A DNA stretch of 64,000 bases from Shewanella glacialipiscicola (GCF_023283485.1 NZ_JAKILU010000020.1:1-64000), one strand, 5' to 3'. Shown: positions 9,112-20,383, counted from the stretch's first letter. Made by a program: numbers and translations. Notes: generated by a model not told the origin, from the letters alone.

Positions 9112-9636
9112 ATGATCTTTTTTGATTTTAAAGTGCTAGATGCGGAAAAGCCTTGGTATGGCATAAATGATACTGTGATGGGCGGTTTGTCCCGCAGCAA
9201 GATGGCGATTTTACCTTTCGGTTATGGTGAGTTTAGTGGTCATGTGTCGCTGGCTAATGGCGGCGGCTTTGCCTCGGTGCGTTGTGAGTTCACCCCTATA
9301 GATGTGAGTGGGTTTACGGGGATTTATCTTGTACTAGATAGCGAGCGAGATAAGCACTATAAAGTGAATTTAAAAGATATTAATACCCCTCAAAGTACGG
9401 TATATCAAGCGGTAATGCCCATGCCAAGTCATCAAATGTTTGGTGTGAATGACACAAAAATTATAAATTGGCAGCGTATCAATATTCCTTTCAGTAATTT
9501 TCAGCCGCAATGTCGCGGTAAAGCAATTTCCCGTCCAGATATAGCGTTAAGTCAACTCTGCAGCTTAGGGCTAGTGATTGGTGCCCAGCAAAGCGGTGAC
9601 TTTTCACTGTTAATTAAAGAAATAGGTTATTACTAG
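9112..9636 (+). CDS. CIA30-family (NDUFAF1-like) protein
   Basis: About 174 residues that form one CIA30 jelly-roll-like domain. Typical elements are the N-terminal W-x-x-x-NDTVMGG-x-S segment, GFASVR, the middle region with LVLDSERDKHYK and the closing GLVIGAQQSGDFSL. In mitochondria the family helps to assemble complex I; bacterial members are uncharacterised and are often near redox or photolyase genes. The frame is open from an ATG at 9100, but that codon lies in the sstT terminator. The ATG at 9112 has GGGAG with 5-nt spacing and is the better start. No signal peptide is seen. Confidence 0.85.
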   Translation: MIFFDFKVLDAEKPWYGINDTVMGGLSRSKMAILPFGYGEFSGHVSLANGGGFASVRCEFTPIDVSGFTGIYLVLDSERDKHYKVNLKDINTPQSTVYQAVMPMPSHQMFGVNDTKIINWQRINIPFSNFQPQCRGKAISRPDIALSQLCSLGLVIGAQQSGDFSLLIKEIGYY

Positions 9637-10486
9637 CTTGTGCTGTTATTGCTTGTAACTGACAGATATATTATCCATCGACTTGATTAAATAAAAATAA
9701 GGCGGAGACACTTACTCTTATGGTGAGTTTGACGGCACGGTAACAAGCGCCGACAACCCCTAATGGTTGGATATTTTTCTAAGTATCATTAGTTTTTCGC
9801 GGTCGTAGTTAGCGTTCGCCATCATCATGCCGTTTGGGGGGCGCTTAGAGCGATCAACAATTTACCAATATTATTTAATTGTAAGCGCTAGCACTTTGAT
9901 AAAATTATGTTTTTCACGTCCCATTGGCTCTGTCGCTATCAATGCATGCTATTCCCATTGAGTTGAGATCATACCGTGGCTTAACAGATCTGATAACTCA
10001 GGTCTTTGCATTATAAATTGTGTTGTTGGTCTTTTTGTGAGCGGTTAACGGTTAAGTGATTGGTATAGAACAATATTTGCAGTGACGAGCCCAGCGGTAG
10101 CGGCATCTTTAACCTAAAAAATTACGTCGATAAATATTATACATAACGCTTTTTATTTTTTGACCTAAAAATAGTGAAATTATCCTCGGCGTTGTTAGTG
10201 TGATAATTCACTGAGGATTTATATTAGAAACCTTATTCAAATGAGCCATAAAAGATCCAATAGCTTATTCACTACAGAAATAAGTCTTTTAGCGCCCTTT
10301 ACTTTAGCAATGAGTAAAGAGTGATAATGATCACGTTTTAATTTACACGTTGAGCTACACTGCCGATTAATTAATCAAAGGTGTTTATCTTTTTATTTTA
10401 TATAGTTAGCAAATATTAATTAACCAAATGATCACATTACATACGTTGTTCTAAGTAATGTGCAGTCATAAGGAGTAAAGAGTCAA
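9637..10486. other. 850-bp gene-free stretch
   Basis: No frame reaches 60 codons and no RNA gene is recognised. It holds a CRP/FNR-type palindrome (10319-10336), an imperfect hairpin region around 10182-10224 (ATCCTC / GAGGAT outer arms with AGTG / CACT inside), and an AT-rich segment from 10360 that may be the promoter region of the gene at 10487. A short open frame around 9700-9762 looks like gene debris but cannot be assigned. Confidence 0.6.
10319..10336. promoter_or_regulatory. CRP/FNR-type palindromic operator candidate
   Basis: The core GTGATAATGATCAC satisfies both the CRP pattern (GTGA-N6-TCAC) and the FNR/EtrA pattern (TGAT-N4-ATCA). It lies about 150 nt before the start codon of the orphan gene at 10487. 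The sequence is seen directly; which regulator binds is inference. Confidence 0.5.
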
Positions 10487-10927
10487 ATGGGTTCTATGCT
10501 TAATGTACTACCAAAACTGACTTTCACCTCAGGTGATTGGGTATTGCATAAGGATATCAGGATGTCTGGAATTGAAAAACGCCGTCGCCTTCATTGGCGG
10601 GAGACAGATATGCAAAATCGTGAAATTATAGGTCGTTGGTTAGATGGGCGTCCTTTATTGGGTGACAAAATTACCCTCTATAAAGAAGACGATAAATATT
10701 TTTTAGAAACGTGGTTTAGTGATGGCTGCCATAGTTTAGATGAAGTCTATATGTCGCAAACCGCTGAAGGCCATAAGCTGGAAGATGTGGGCGGTAATTT
10801 CTTTGGTGAATTCTTTATCGTGACACAGTCACAGCAATTACAATTTTGTAATGAGCAGGGCTGTTATTTCCAAGCGGATAAATTAGCCGCCGATGCCGAT
10901 TTTGCTAAAGGCATGCGCGTCGCTTAA
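10487..10927 (+). CDS. Conserved-looking protein of unknown function (146 residues)
   Basis: I do not recognise this family. It has no signal peptide, no membrane segment and no known catalytic motif. The middle is rich in aromatic and acidic residues (DDKYFLETWFSDGCHS, GGNFFGEFF), suggesting a compact beta-rich cytoplasmic fold, and there are three cysteines (one in DGCH, two close together in FCNEQGC). AAGGAG lies about 12 nt before the ATG at 10487, and an internal ATG at 10562 is an alternative. It is transcribed alone behind a long regulatory region with a CRP/FNR-type site and ends at a strong terminator shared with the convergent rluA-like gene. Confidence 0.7.
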   Translation: MGSMLNVLPKLTFTSGDWVLHKDIRMSGIEKRRRLHWRETDMQNREIIGRWLDGRPLLGDKITLYKEDDKYFLETWFSDGCHSLDEVYMSQTAEGHKLEDVGGNFFGEFFIVTQSQQLQFCNEQGCYFQADKLAADADFAKGMRVA

Positions 10928-10955
10928 ACGACGACAGTCGAATCCGTAAATAACT

Positions 10956-10996
10956 AAGGTCGCATTTTAGCTCAGTGCTAAGTCGCGACCTTTTGC
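10956..10996. terminator. Bidirectional terminator between the orphan gene and the rluA-like gene
   Basis: Outer stem AAGGTCGC / GCGACCTT with an inner stem TTAGC / GCTAA around a TCAGT loop, followed by TTTT on the plus strand. It lies between convergent genes ending at 10927 and 11026. Confidence 0.8.
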
Positions 10997-11025
10997 TTTT
11001 ATGGGATTGCAGCTATTGGATTGAG

Positions 11026-11697
11026 TTATTCACTAAAGGGATGTTTACTGCAAAAAAATAGCGATTTACCCGAATAGGGATGGGTCAAACTTAAGCTTTG
11101 TGCATGTAAGCATAAACGCGGTGCGGCTTTGATAACCTCGGCATCACCGTAAAACTCATCGCCTAAAATCGCATGGCCTAGGGCAAGCATATGCACACGC
11201 AATTGATGAGTGCGGCCAGTTTCTGGTGACAGCTCGACTAAGGTGCTATTTTCTCTTCTTTCTAATACACGGTAATGGGTGAGTGCGCTTTTACCGCCCG
11301 TTTCTCCCGCTGGCAGTGTTTTTTGATAGGGCGGATGTTCACTGTCTGGCGCAATCGCGAAGTCAATAACGCCCTGTTCCTGCGTCATATCTCCCATCAC
11401 TTCAGCAATATAAACTTTCTTACTCTGCCTATCTTGAAACTGCGTTTTTAGATGTGACTCGGCTTTCTTATTACGAGCGAACACCATAATGCCCGAAGTC
11501 GCGCAGTCAAGGCGATGCACTAAAATTGTTTCAGGATAGAGTGTTTGCAGACGTGTTAGCGCGCAATCGAAGGTGTGGGCTGCTCGACCTGGGTTAGACA
11601 ATAATCCCGAAGGTTTATTGATGATAATCAGATCTCTATCTTTATAACGTATGTCTAGCCAGGGAACCGCTGGGGGCTGGTAATCAAATATTTGCAT
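11026..11697 (-). CDS. rluA: RluA-family pseudouridine synthase
   Basis: About 223 residues, close to E. coli RluA (219), the enzyme that makes pseudouridine at 23S rRNA position 746 and tRNA position 32. The catalytic segment is HRLDCATSG with the conserved Asp; PETGRTHQLRVH and GDEFYG are also typical. There is no S4 domain, which fits RluA rather than RluC/D. The frame extends to an ATG at 11730, but the ATG at 11697 has GAGG at 5-nt spacing and starts the homologous region (MQIFDY). A related RluA-like paralogue cannot be excluded. Confidence 0.82.
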   Translation of the reverse strand: MQIFDYQPPAVPWLDIRYKDRDLIIINKPSGLLSNPGRAAHTFDCALTRLQTLYPETILVHRLDCATSGIMVFARNKKAESHLKTQFQDRQSKKVYIAEVMGDMTQEQGVIDFAIAPDSEHPPYQKTLPAGETGGKSALTHYRVLERRENSTLVELSPETGRTHQLRVHMLALGHAILGDEFYGDAEVIKAAPRLCLHAQSLSLTHPYSGKSLFFCSKHPFSE

Positions 11698-11773
11698 CTT
11701 ATCCTCATTTTCGCGCGGCCATATTAACAAAATTTACTTAGGCCAACAGCATAATCTGATGCTCGCTCATTTT

Positions 11774-12397
11774 TTAGAGCGTCGAGGGCAAATATTCTAC
11801 TGGCGTCTTACGACCCCAAATACGGCTGTAAGCCATTAATTGTGGATAAAAAGTGCGAAATGCCGTTTCAATTTCTATCTGCATTTTATCGATAATTTTA
11901 TGGCTATCTTTAAATAGCGCAGCTTGTGGGTGCTGTTTTGCCACTTGTGTTAAAGCGTGCCGTAGTCCTTGCTCGGTAGCATAACTGCCTAACCAATCTT
12001 CGCTGTGCATGGTTGGAATAAGCGTTAACAAAGATTGAGGATGATATGGGTCACTGCCTTGTGCTGCAAAGGACGCAAGGGCGCCATAAGCCTTTTGGCT
12101 AAATGCATCCAGTGGTTCTGGATGGTATTCTTCCCAATAGTAAGCCAAGTAATGATCAAAACTCACTGCCATCAGTTCTGCTGCTATGCTTTTTAAGGCT
12201 ACAGGGAAAGCTTCCATTAATTCGAGAGTGAGTTCGTGGCTGGCGCACAGAGCGTTAATTTCTTGGTTTAGCCACAAAGCTTGACGTAATTCCATTGGCG
12301 CTTGTGAGATTGGTGCTTGAATATAGTTACCTGCCACATTAGCGGCAAGATGGGTTTTACTGATGTCGGCAAGATGTAAGTGTGTAAGAAAGTTCAT
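11774..12397 (-). CDS. acpH: Acyl carrier protein phosphodiesterase
   Basis: A 207-residue protein beginning MNFLTHLHLAD, the hallmark start of AcpH, with the conserved GNYIQ segment and a C-terminal GRKTPVEYLP region. AcpH removes the 4'-phosphopantetheine group from holo-ACP in an Mn-dependent hydrolysis by an HD-like fold. The size fits the family (about 193-210). It is co-oriented with the rluA-like gene 76 nt downstream and may share its transcript. Confidence 0.9.
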   Translation of the reverse strand: MNFLTHLHLADISKTHLAANVAGNYIQAPISQAPMELRQALWLNQEINALCASHELTLELMEAFPVALKSIAAELMAVSFDHYLAYYWEEYHPEPLDAFSQKAYGALASFAAQGSDPYHPQSLLTLIPTMHSEDWLGSYATEQGLRHALTQVAKQHPQAALFKDSHKIIDKMQIEIETAFRTFYPQLMAYSRIWGRKTPVEYLPSTL

Positions 12398-12503
12398 ATA
12401 TATGCTTGGTTAACCACGTCGGTTCACGGTAGCATGCTGTAGTGCGCTTAGGAAAGCGCCCAAGGTAAAAATGTAGTTTTTTTTCACTTTTCTAGGATCA
12501 TGG

Positions 12504-12713
12504 ATGATGTGTAACTGGTTTACTAAAATGCTCAGTAAAGATGAGCGGCCTAAGCGCAAAAAAGTGCTAGTCGAAATTCCCTTTGAACAATACCCTTTTA
12601 GTTTGGATGATTTTAGCCCCACACGGCTTAAATATAGTGTTGATGAGAATGTATCCTCAGAGGGGGCCAATCCGCAGTGTCTTGAGCAAGAAGTAGACGC
12701 TGGTAATAAGTAA
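12504..12713 (+). CDS. Possible small protein (69 residues), unrecognised
   Basis: An open frame with a reasonable codon look fills the gap between acpH (divergent) and queA. The ATG at 12504 follows AGGATC; an ATG at 12528 is an alternative start. The product is charged and soluble (KDERPKRKKVLVEIPFEQ near the start, Glu/Asn rich at the end), with no motif that I know. It could be a real small gene or chance. A minus-strand 86-codon frame overlaps it but starts and ends without signals. Confidence 0.4.
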   Translation: MMCNWFTKMLSKDERPKRKKVLVEIPFEQYPFSLDDFSPTRLKYSVDENVSSEGANPQCLEQEVDAGNK

Positions 12714-12776
12714 TCTTGATCTTATTGGCCTCTACCCTATAGACTAGCCGCCGTTTAACGCTATCTTGAGGCCACT

Positions 12777-13814
12777 ATGCGCGTTGCTGACTTTTCTTTT
12801 GATCTCCCCGATGAGCTGATCGCTCGCTATCCTATGGCGCAGCGTAATGCATCACGCCTACTTACTTTAAATGGCAACTCTGGCGCGTTAGGTGATAAAC
12901 AATTTACCGATCTACAGGGGATGATTAATCCTGGCGATTTAATGGTATTCAATAATACCCGAGTAATCCCCGCGCGCATGTTTGGTCAAAAAGCCAGTGG
13001 CGGTAAGTTAGAAATCTTAGTTGAGCGTATGCTTGATGATAAGCGTATTCTCGCCCATGTTCGCAGCTCTAAATCCCCCAAAGTCGATTCATTAATCCAC
13101 CTAGATGGTGGTTATCAAATGAAGATGCTGGCGCGCCACGATACCTTGTTTGAACTAGAGCTGTTAGCTGAGTTAACCATCTTAGAAGTGCTCGAAGCAG
13201 TAGGGCACATGCCATTACCGCCTTATATCGACAGACCCGATGAAGATGCCGACAAAGAGCGTTATCAAACCGTATATAACCAAAATCCCGGTGCAGTTGC
13301 AGCCCCAACGGCTGGCTTACATTTTGACGATGCGATGCTTGAAGCATTAAAGGCTAAGGGCGTTAATATTGCCTTTGTGACCTTGCATGTCGGTGCAGGA
13401 ACTTTCCAGCCCGTACGCGTTGACACTATTCTTGAGCACAAGATGCATTCTGAATGGGCCAATGTACCGCAGGATGTGGTCGATTTAATTGCGCAAACTA
13501 AAGCCGCGGGTAAACGTGTGGTTGCCGTTGGTACAACATCAGTGCGTTCACTCGAAAGTGCAGCGCGCGCAGGTGAGGGTGAACTCAAAGCTTTTTGCGG
13601 TGATACCGACATCTTTATTTATCCCGGTTATCAGTTCCAAGTGGTTGATGCCATGGTGACTAACTTCCATTTGCCAGAATCTACCTTAATCATGTTAGTG
13701 TCCGCCTTTGCGGGTTTTGATCATGTTATGGCAGCATATCAACATGCCATCACGCAAAAATATCGCTTTTTTAGTTATGGTGATGCCATGTTTGTGACGA
13801 AAAAAGCCCACTAG
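12777..13814 (+). CDS. queA: S-adenosylmethionine:tRNA ribosyltransferase-isomerase
   Basis: A 345-residue enzyme that moves the ribosyl part of SAM onto 7-aminomethyl-7-deazaguanine in tRNA, giving epoxyqueuosine at wobble position 34. Typical QueA segments are [12 protein letters not shown] at the start, [28 protein letters not shown] and [17 protein letters not shown]. The length equals the usual one (about 345-356). It is followed by tgt, the previous step of the same pathway, in the standard order. Confidence 0.97.
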   Translation: MRVADFSFDLPDELIARYPMAQRNASRLLTLNGNSGALGDKQFTDLQGMINPGDLMVFNNTRVIPARMFGQKASGGKLEILVERMLDDKRILAHVRSSKSPKVDSLIHLDGGYQMKMLARHDTLFELELLAELTILEVLEAVGHMPLPPYIDRPDEDADKERYQTVYNQNPGAVAAPTAGLHFDDAMLEALKAKGVNIAFVTLHVGAGTFQPVRVDTILEHKMHSEWANVPQDVVDLIAQTKAAGKRVVAVGTTSVRSLESAARAGEGELKAFCGDTDIFIYPGYQFQVVDAMVTNFHLPESTLIMLVSAFAGFDHVMAAYQHAITQKYRFFSYGDAMFVTKKAH

Positions 13815-13973
13815 AGTATGATTTTGCTTTAAAATAGCCGCCCACAGTGAGTATGGGCGGCAAATTTATTTTATCAAAAGGTTGAACCTTTTTGCATTGT
13901 CCCCATCTCTATTGTTAATCAAAATGGCATTGGCCATTAAAAATGTAGTCAGACTGTTTTTCTGGCGAGGTAA

Positions 13974-15101
<1,128 letters not shown>

Positions 15102-15127
15102 TTTTTTGCTAATAAAAAGAGAGAACT

Positions 15128-15460
15128 ATGTTTATTTCAAATGCATACGCAAGCGCTGCCGGCGCACCACAAGGTGGCGGCACGATGGAACTGATTTTCA
15201 TGCTGGCGATTTTCGGCCTGATTTTCTATTTCATGATTTTCCGTCCACAGTCAAAACGCGTTAAAGAGCACAAAAACCTTATGTCAGCGATTGGTAAAGG
15301 CGATGAAGTGCTAACTAGTGGTGGAATTTTAGGCAAAGTTGCAAAAATCAGCGATGAAAGCGATTACGTGTTACTGAGCTTAAACGACACAACGCAAATC
15401 ACGATCAAAAAAGACTATATTGCAGCTGTATTGCCTAAGGGCTCTATCCAGTCGTTGTAA
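15128..15460 (+). CDS. yajC: Preprotein translocase accessory subunit YajC
   Basis: A 110-residue single-pass inner-membrane protein with a membrane helix at about residues 20-40, followed by [28 protein letters not shown], the typical YajC cytoplasmic start. YajC associates with SecDF to support Sec-dependent export. It is preceded by AAAAGAGAG and lies between tgt and secD in the usual order. Confidence 0.96.
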   Translation: MFISNAYASAAGAPQGGGTMELIFMLAIFGLIFYFMIFRPQSKRVKEHKNLMSAIGKGDEVLTSGGILGKVAKISDESDYVLLSLNDTTQITIKKDYIAAVLPKGSIQSL

Positions 15461-15477
15461 GCCAAGAGGGCTCAGGC

Positions 15478-17328
15478 GTGTTAAATAAATACCCAATGTG
15501 GAAAAACATTATGGTGATGCTCGTCATCGCCATAGGTTGTTTCTATGCCGTACCGAACCTTTTTGGTGAAGATCACGCGGTGCAAGTGGTGGCGACTCGA
15601 GGTGCTGAAGTTACCGCATCGACCCAAGCCAGTGTGAACGAGCTGTTAGCCAGTAAGGGCATTGCGGTAAAGCGCTCTGAGCTTGAAAAAGGTCAGTTGT
15701 TGGTCCGAGTGCAAAATCCGGAGCAACAACTACTGGCTAAAGAAGTGATTGCAGATAGCCTAGGTGACAAGTTTACAGTAGCGCTAAACTTAGCGCCTGC
15801 AACGCCTAAGTGGCTCGAGTCCATGGGCGGTAGCCCAATGAAACTCGGGCTCGATCTTCGCGGCGGTGTGCATTTCTTAATGGAAGTGGACATGGGCGAA
15901 GCTATTCGCAAGATGGAAGAAGCTAAAGTTGCCGATTTTCGCTCGCAATTACGTGAAGAAAAAATTCGTTATGCCGGCATTCGTAATAATGCTGCGGGTA
16001 TCGAAATTAAATTTCGTGATGCTGAAAGTCTAGCCAGTGCGGAACGTTTCCTTAAGACTCGCAGTAACGATATGGTTTTTAGTGATGTGAGCCGTGGTGA
16101 AGATTTTGCCCTGCAAGCTGTCATGAGCGAAACCTATATTAAGCAAGTTAAAGAAGAAGCACTGCAACAGAACATTACCACTATTCGTAATCGTGTTAAC
16201 GAGTTAGGTGTGGCTGAACCGGTTGTACAACGTCAAGGCGCTGAGCGCATTATCGTTGAGCTGCCAGGGGTGCAAGATACCGCTCGTGCCAAGGAAATTT
16301 TAGGTGCGACAGCATCGATAGAATTTCACATGGTGGATGACAAAGCCGATCCTAATGCTGCGCAATCTGGTCGTGTGCCTGCAGGTTCTGAAGTCTATCC
16401 TCGCCGCGAAGGTGGCACTGTTATATTGAAAAAAGAAGTGATGCTGACGGGGGATCATATCACTGGCGCACAGCCTAGCTTTGACCAGTATAGTCGTCCA
16501 CAGGTAAGCATTAACTTAGACGCGAAAGGCGGTACCATTTTCTCTGACGTGACCAAAGACAACATAGGCAAGCCTATGGCCACTTTGTTCATCGAGTATA
16601 AAGACAGTGGTGAGCGTAATGCCGACGGCAGCGTTAAGATGCACAAAATCCAAGAAGTGATTTCTGTTGCAACTATTCAAGCTCGCTTAGGCCGTAACTT
16701 TGTGATCACTGGCTTAAGCCATGGTGAAGCACAAAACCTTGCGCTATTACTGCGTGCAGGTGCCCTGATTGCACCGGTATCGATTGTTGAAGAACGTACT
16801 ATTGGTCCAAGCTTAGGTGCTGAAAATATTCAAAGTGGTGTGCAAGCTATGGTATGGGGTATGGCGATTGTCTTACTCTTTATGTTGGTTTACTACCGTG
16901 CCTTTGGTTTTATCGCCAACCTCGCTTTAACCGCAAACTTAGTTATGGTTGTAGGCGTTATGTCGATGATCCCAGGCGCTGTGTTAACGTTACCCGGTAT
17001 TGCCGGTATGGTGTTGACTGTGGGGATGGCAGTTGACGGCAACGTACTGATTTATGAGCGTATCCGTGAAGAGTTACGTGCAGGTCGTAGTGTACAGCAA
17101 GCTATCCATGAAGGTTATGGCAACGCATTTTCAACTATTGCGGATGCTAACATCACCACCTTTATCACTGCACTCATTTTGTTTGCTGTAGGAACCGGTG
17201 CGATTAAAGGTTTCGCGGTGACCCTAATGATAGGTATTGCCACTTCTATGTTCACCGCTATCGTGGGTACTCGCTCAATCGTTAACGCGATTTGGGGTGG
17301 TAAGCGCGTGAAGACTCTGTCTATCTAA
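15478..17328 (+). CDS. secD: Protein translocase subunit SecD
   Basis: A 616-residue membrane protein that uses the proton gradient, with SecF, to pull exported proteins across the membrane. It has an N-terminal helix, the [10 protein letters not shown] motif (D1), a large periplasmic P1 domain and a C-terminal five-helix bundle with [18 protein letters not shown] (D4). The start is a GTG at 15478, 17 nt after yajC. secF follows within about 12 nt, as in nearly all proteobacteria. Confidence 0.97.
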   Translation: MLNKYPMWKNIMVMLVIAIGCFYAVPNLFGEDHAVQVVATRGAEVTASTQASVNELLASKGIAVKRSELEKGQLLVRVQNPEQQLLAKEVIADSLGDKFTVALNLAPATPKWLESMGGSPMKLGLDLRGGVHFLMEVDMGEAIRKMEEAKVADFRSQLREEKIRYAGIRNNAAGIEIKFRDAESLASAERFLKTRSNDMVFSDVSRGEDFALQAVMSETYIKQVKEEALQQNITTIRNRVNELGVAEPVVQRQGAERIIVELPGVQDTARAKEILGATASIEFHMVDDKADPNAAQSGRVPAGSEVYPRREGGTVILKKEVMLTGDHITGAQPSFDQYSRPQVSINLDAKGGTIFSDVTKDNIGKPMATLFIEYKDSGERNADGSVKMHKIQEVISVATIQARLGRNFVITGLSHGEAQNLALLLRAGALIAPVSIVEERTIGPSLGAENIQSGVQAMVWGMAIVLLFMLVYYRAFGFIANLALTANLVMVVGVMSMIPGAVLTLPGIAGMVLTVGMAVDGNVLIYERIREELRAGRSVQQAIHEGYGNAFSTIADANITTFITALILFAVGTGAIKGFAVTLMIGIATSMFTAIVGTRSIVNAIWGGKRVKTLSI

Positions 17329-17340
17329 GGGGAAGTGATA

Positions 17341-18288
17341 ATGATTGAAATTTTATCTTTAAAACATACGGTAAACTTCCTCCGTCATGCATTGCCTATC
17401 AGTATTATGTCGGCTGTATTGGTGCTGGCATCGCTGGTATCGCTTGCTGTAAATGGTGTTAACTGGGGGCTTGATTTCACTGGCGGCACCGTCGTTGAAA
17501 TGGAGTTTACTCAGCCTGTTGATTTAAACGCACTGCGTGTGCAACTGACAACGCCTGATTCTGAAGGCGCCATTGTGCAAAACTTCGGTTCTAGCCGTGA
17601 CGTCTTAGTACGTTTACAGGTGAAAGAGGGCGTTAAAAGTGATGTGCAAGTTAAATCCGTCATGGAAGCCGCACAGAAAGTTGATCCACAAGTACAGCAA
17701 AAGCGTGTTGAGTTTGTTGGCCCACAAGTGGGTAAAGAACTGGCTGAACAAGGTGCTTTAGCGGTATTAGTCGCGCTGATTTGTATCATGATCTATGTGT
17801 CATTTCGTTTTGAATGGCGCTTAGCTTTTGGTTCTGTGGCAGCTCTCGCACACGACGTGATTGTAACCTTAGGGGTATTTTCGGCATTCCAATTGGAATT
17901 CGATTTGACCGTTTTAGCGGGTCTATTGACGGTTGTAGGTTATTCACTTAACGATACTATCGTGGTATTTGACCGTATCCGTGAAAACTTCCTTAAGATG
18001 CGCAAGAGCGAACCTGAAGAAATAGTCAACGTTTCTATTACTCAAACGATGAGCCGGACGATTATCACCACAGGTACGACTTTAGTGACGGTTGTGGCCT
18101 TGTTCCTGAAGGGTGGCACTATGATCCATGGCTTTGCGACTGCATTGTTGATGGGGATTTTTGTGGGTACTTATTCTTCTATTTATGTTGCAAGTTTCTT
18201 AGCCGTGAAACTGGGGATCAATCGTGAACACATGATGCCAGTTGAGATAGAGAAAGAAGGCGCAGATCAACCGCCAATGATGCCTTAA
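17341..18288 (+). CDS. secF: Protein translocase subunit SecF
   Basis: About 315 residues with six membrane helices; the partner of SecD. The motifs GLDFTGGTVVE near the N-terminus and GYSLNDTIVVFDRIREN in the fourth helix region are diagnostic. A GTG at 17335 is in frame, but the ATG at 17341 has AGGGGA at 7-nt spacing and is preferred. Confidence 0.97.
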   Translation: MIEILSLKHTVNFLRHALPISIMSAVLVLASLVSLAVNGVNWGLDFTGGTVVEMEFTQPVDLNALRVQLTTPDSEGAIVQNFGSSRDVLVRLQVKEGVKSDVQVKSVMEAAQKVDPQVQQKRVEFVGPQVGKELAEQGALAVLVALICIMIYVSFRFEWRLAFGSVAALAHDVIVTLGVFSAFQLEFDLTVLAGLLTVVGYSLNDTIVVFDRIRENFLKMRKSEPEEIVNVSITQTMSRTIITTGTTLVTVVALFLKGGTMIHGFATALLMGIFVGTYSSIYVASFLAVKLGINREHMMPVEIEKEGADQPPMMP

Positions 18289-18304
18289 CAGCTAAGTTGG
18301 AGTA

Positions 18305-18331
18305 AAAGCCACCTTCGGGTGGTTTTTTTTA
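18305..18331 (+). terminator. Terminator of the queA-tgt-yajC-secDF run
   Basis: Stem CCACC, loop TTCG, stem GGTGG, then eight T residues, 20 nt past the secF stop. This is a textbook intrinsic terminator. Confidence 0.92.
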
Positions 18332-18517
18332 CGCAAATATTAGAGTGGATGATGCATGTTGCTTGCAAAATCAGTATCTCATTATAGTTTGTTGTGTAGA
18401 AAGTCATTGTTAACGCTATTAATGAATGATGTAAAAAACAGCACTCGACACGCTCGGCTATTTAGCAGTAGGATGTCGGCAACCCTTATTTAGAGACTAG
18501 TAGCCGTAGGATGTCCC

Positions 18518-18835
18518 ATGGAAGAACGTAAGGTATTAGTGGCAGGTGGTAACTTATTGCAAGCCCACACATGGAAAGGTTTATTAGAAACCTGTGGTAT
18601 TCACGTTGAACTCAGAGGTGAAGCGTTGTTAGGTGGCGTAGGTGAACTCCCTACCGGAATGCAAAATGTGGAGTTATGGGTGAGAGAATCACAACATGGC
18701 TCAGCGCAAATTCAATTAAATGCCTTGGATGTTGAAAGTCCGCAATGGCAATGTGTATTGTGCCATGAGACCAATGAGGGCAGTTTTGAGCTTTGTTGGC
18801 AATGCAGCTCGGAGCGCAGCGAAAGCCATAATTAA
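18518..18835 (+). CDS. DUF2007-type protein with C-terminal zinc ribbon
   Basis: A 105-residue protein. The first 70 residues fit the DUF2007 'putative signal-transducing protein' fold (RKVLVAGGNLLQAHTWKGLLE then GVGELP and ELWV). The C-terminus adds a CVLC...CWQC pair that should bind one zinc ion. The function is unknown in the family. The ATG follows GTAGGATGTCCC. It is a single gene between secF and the rhodanese. Confidence 0.75.
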   Translation: MEERKVLVAGGNLLQAHTWKGLLETCGIHVELRGEALLGGVGELPTGMQNVELWVRESQHGSAQIQLNALDVESPQWQCVLCHETNEGSFELCWQCSSERSESHN

Positions 18836-18987
18836 TCTAAGTAGTAGTCTAAGTACGTAATCTTAGTTGATTAATTCCTTAGCTAAATGGTGCGACAAAA
18901 AGATTGCTTGAGCCAGATGAGCGCATTACACTTTGTTGATAAGCTGACTTTATTCTCATCATTCAATATCTTACCTAGGAGTCTGCG

Positions 18988-19347
18988 ATGCAGCACCCCA
19001 ATGCCTTTTCCGCTCTTGTTAATGCTATTCTGCCTAAAATAACCGAAGTGACCATAGAAGCTTATCAATTAGATGACAGCTGGTATTTAATTGATGTGCG
19101 TGAGGATCGCGAGTGGCTACAGGATCATTTACCCCAAGCTCAACATTTAAGCCGCGGTATTTTAGAGCGTGATATTGAAGCGCGTTTTCCTGATAAAAAT
19201 ACTCCCATTTTGCTCTACTGCGCAGGTGGTGCGCGCTCAGCTTTAGCGGCCCATAATTTGCAACTTATGGGCTATACCCGTGTTGGTTCTATGGCGGGTG
19301 GTTATAAGGGCTGGATACAACGTCAACTGCCAGTGGTGCAGGATTAA
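18988..19347 (+). CDS. Single-domain cytoplasmic rhodanese
   Basis: A 119-residue sulfurtransferase-like protein. The fold starts with LIDVRE and the active-site loop is LYCAGGARS with Cys78; the CH2A-type end is MAGGYKGW. There is no signal peptide. It lies 20 nt before the siroheme-synthase-like gene, so the two are probably co-transcribed, which could tie sulfur transfer to sulfite reduction cofactor synthesis; that link is inference. Confidence 0.85.
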   Translation: MQHPNAFSALVNAILPKITEVTIEAYQLDDSWYLIDVREDREWLQDHLPQAQHLSRGILERDIEARFPDKNTPILLYCAGGARSALAAHNLQLMGYTRVGSMAGGYKGWIQRQLPVVQD

Positions 19348-19367
19348 GAGTCTAGGATCCTATTTTA

Positions 19368-20279
19368 ATGCAATATTTCCCCTTATTTGTCGATACAGTT
19401 AACTTAAATGTCTTGCTGGTAGGAGCGGGCGATGTGGCCAGCCGTAAGCTCGCACTGCTAACACGTACCGAGGCTAATATTCACGTGATAGCCCCAGAGA
19501 TTATTCCTGAAGTGCAGCGTTATGCCGATACGGGCCGTATTCTGCTATCCCAGCGTGAAGTGGTCCACGCCGATATTCAAAACTATGATTTAGTCTATTT
19601 AGCCACCGCCAATGACAGTTTTAATGCCGAGTTGGCGACCCTAGCCACCGCGCGGGGCATTTGGGTTAATGCCGTTGATAATCCTGCATTTTGCCGTTTT
19701 ATTACTCCATCCATTGTCGATCGTGGTCGTTTAGTGGTGGCCATAAGCACTGCGGGCGCAGCGCCGGTATTTGCGCGTACCATTCGCTCACGTTTAGAGG
19801 CCAGTTTGCCACAATCACTTAAGCCTTTATTTGATTTTGTCGCCGATAGACGTGTAGAAGTGCAAGATAAACTCGATTCAACATCAAAACGGCGCTTATT
19901 TTGGGAACGTTTTTTCGATACTAATGGCGACCGTTTTGATAGTCGCACTGCCGAACATTATCACAATGCGTTTGGTCATTTAGTCAGCCGCGGCGAAATG
20001 TTGTTAATCGATGATGCTACCCAAATTGACTTATTACCGCTCGCGGCGATACCGCTATTACAACGGCTCGATTGGGTATATAGCCAAGAGGAGGTGAGTG
20101 ATGCACTGGCTGAACTCGTACGCCGTGATGCTAATCGTGCTTTTTTACCTGTACTTAGTGAATTGAGTCAACAATATGAGCAAGGCACACGCATGTTGTT
20201 AGTGGCAGATACGCAAAAAATCAATCAGTTGAAAGCACATTTCCCTATGGCTAAACATTTACGCCAAGGCGCACTTTAA
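19368..20279 (+). CDS. Precorrin-2 dehydrogenase / sirohydrochlorin ferrochelatase (CysG N-domain type)
   Basis: A 303-residue protein equal to the N-terminal CysG-B half of CysG (Met8-like). It starts MQYFPLFVDTVNLNVLLVGAGDVASRK with the NAD-binding GAGDVA loop, and has VNAVDNPAFCRFITPSIVDRG and STAGAAPVFARTIRSRLE, which are diagnostic. It oxidises precorrin-2 and inserts iron to make siroheme for sulfite and nitrite reductases. The methyltransferase half is not present, so a separate SUMT must be elsewhere. The C-terminal 100 residues are more divergent than in E. coli CysG. Confidence 0.9.
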   Translation: MQYFPLFVDTVNLNVLLVGAGDVASRKLALLTRTEANIHVIAPEIIPEVQRYADTGRILLSQREVVHADIQNYDLVYLATANDSFNAELATLATARGIWVNAVDNPAFCRFITPSIVDRGRLVVAISTAGAAPVFARTIRSRLEASLPQSLKPLFDFVADRRVEVQDKLDSTSKRRLFWERFFDTNGDRFDSRTAEHYHNAFGHLVSRGEMLLIDDATQIDLLPLAAIPLLQRLDWVYSQEEVSDALAELVRRDANRAFLPVLSELSQQYEQGTRMLLVADTQKINQLKAHFPMAKHLRQGAL

Positions 20280-20383
20280 TACTCAATGTGCCATTGTTCG
20301 TTTGAGCTAACATTGAGTCTCAGGTAGACTCAGCGACCTTATTTTAGGATTTCGCTTTTTCAGGATTTCACTCTGCACTTAGG

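Noticed and set aside
9700..9762. Short open frame with GDTYSYGEFDGT-like product
   Set aside because: About 19 codons, no start codon with signals and no identifiable family; possibly debris of an older gene.
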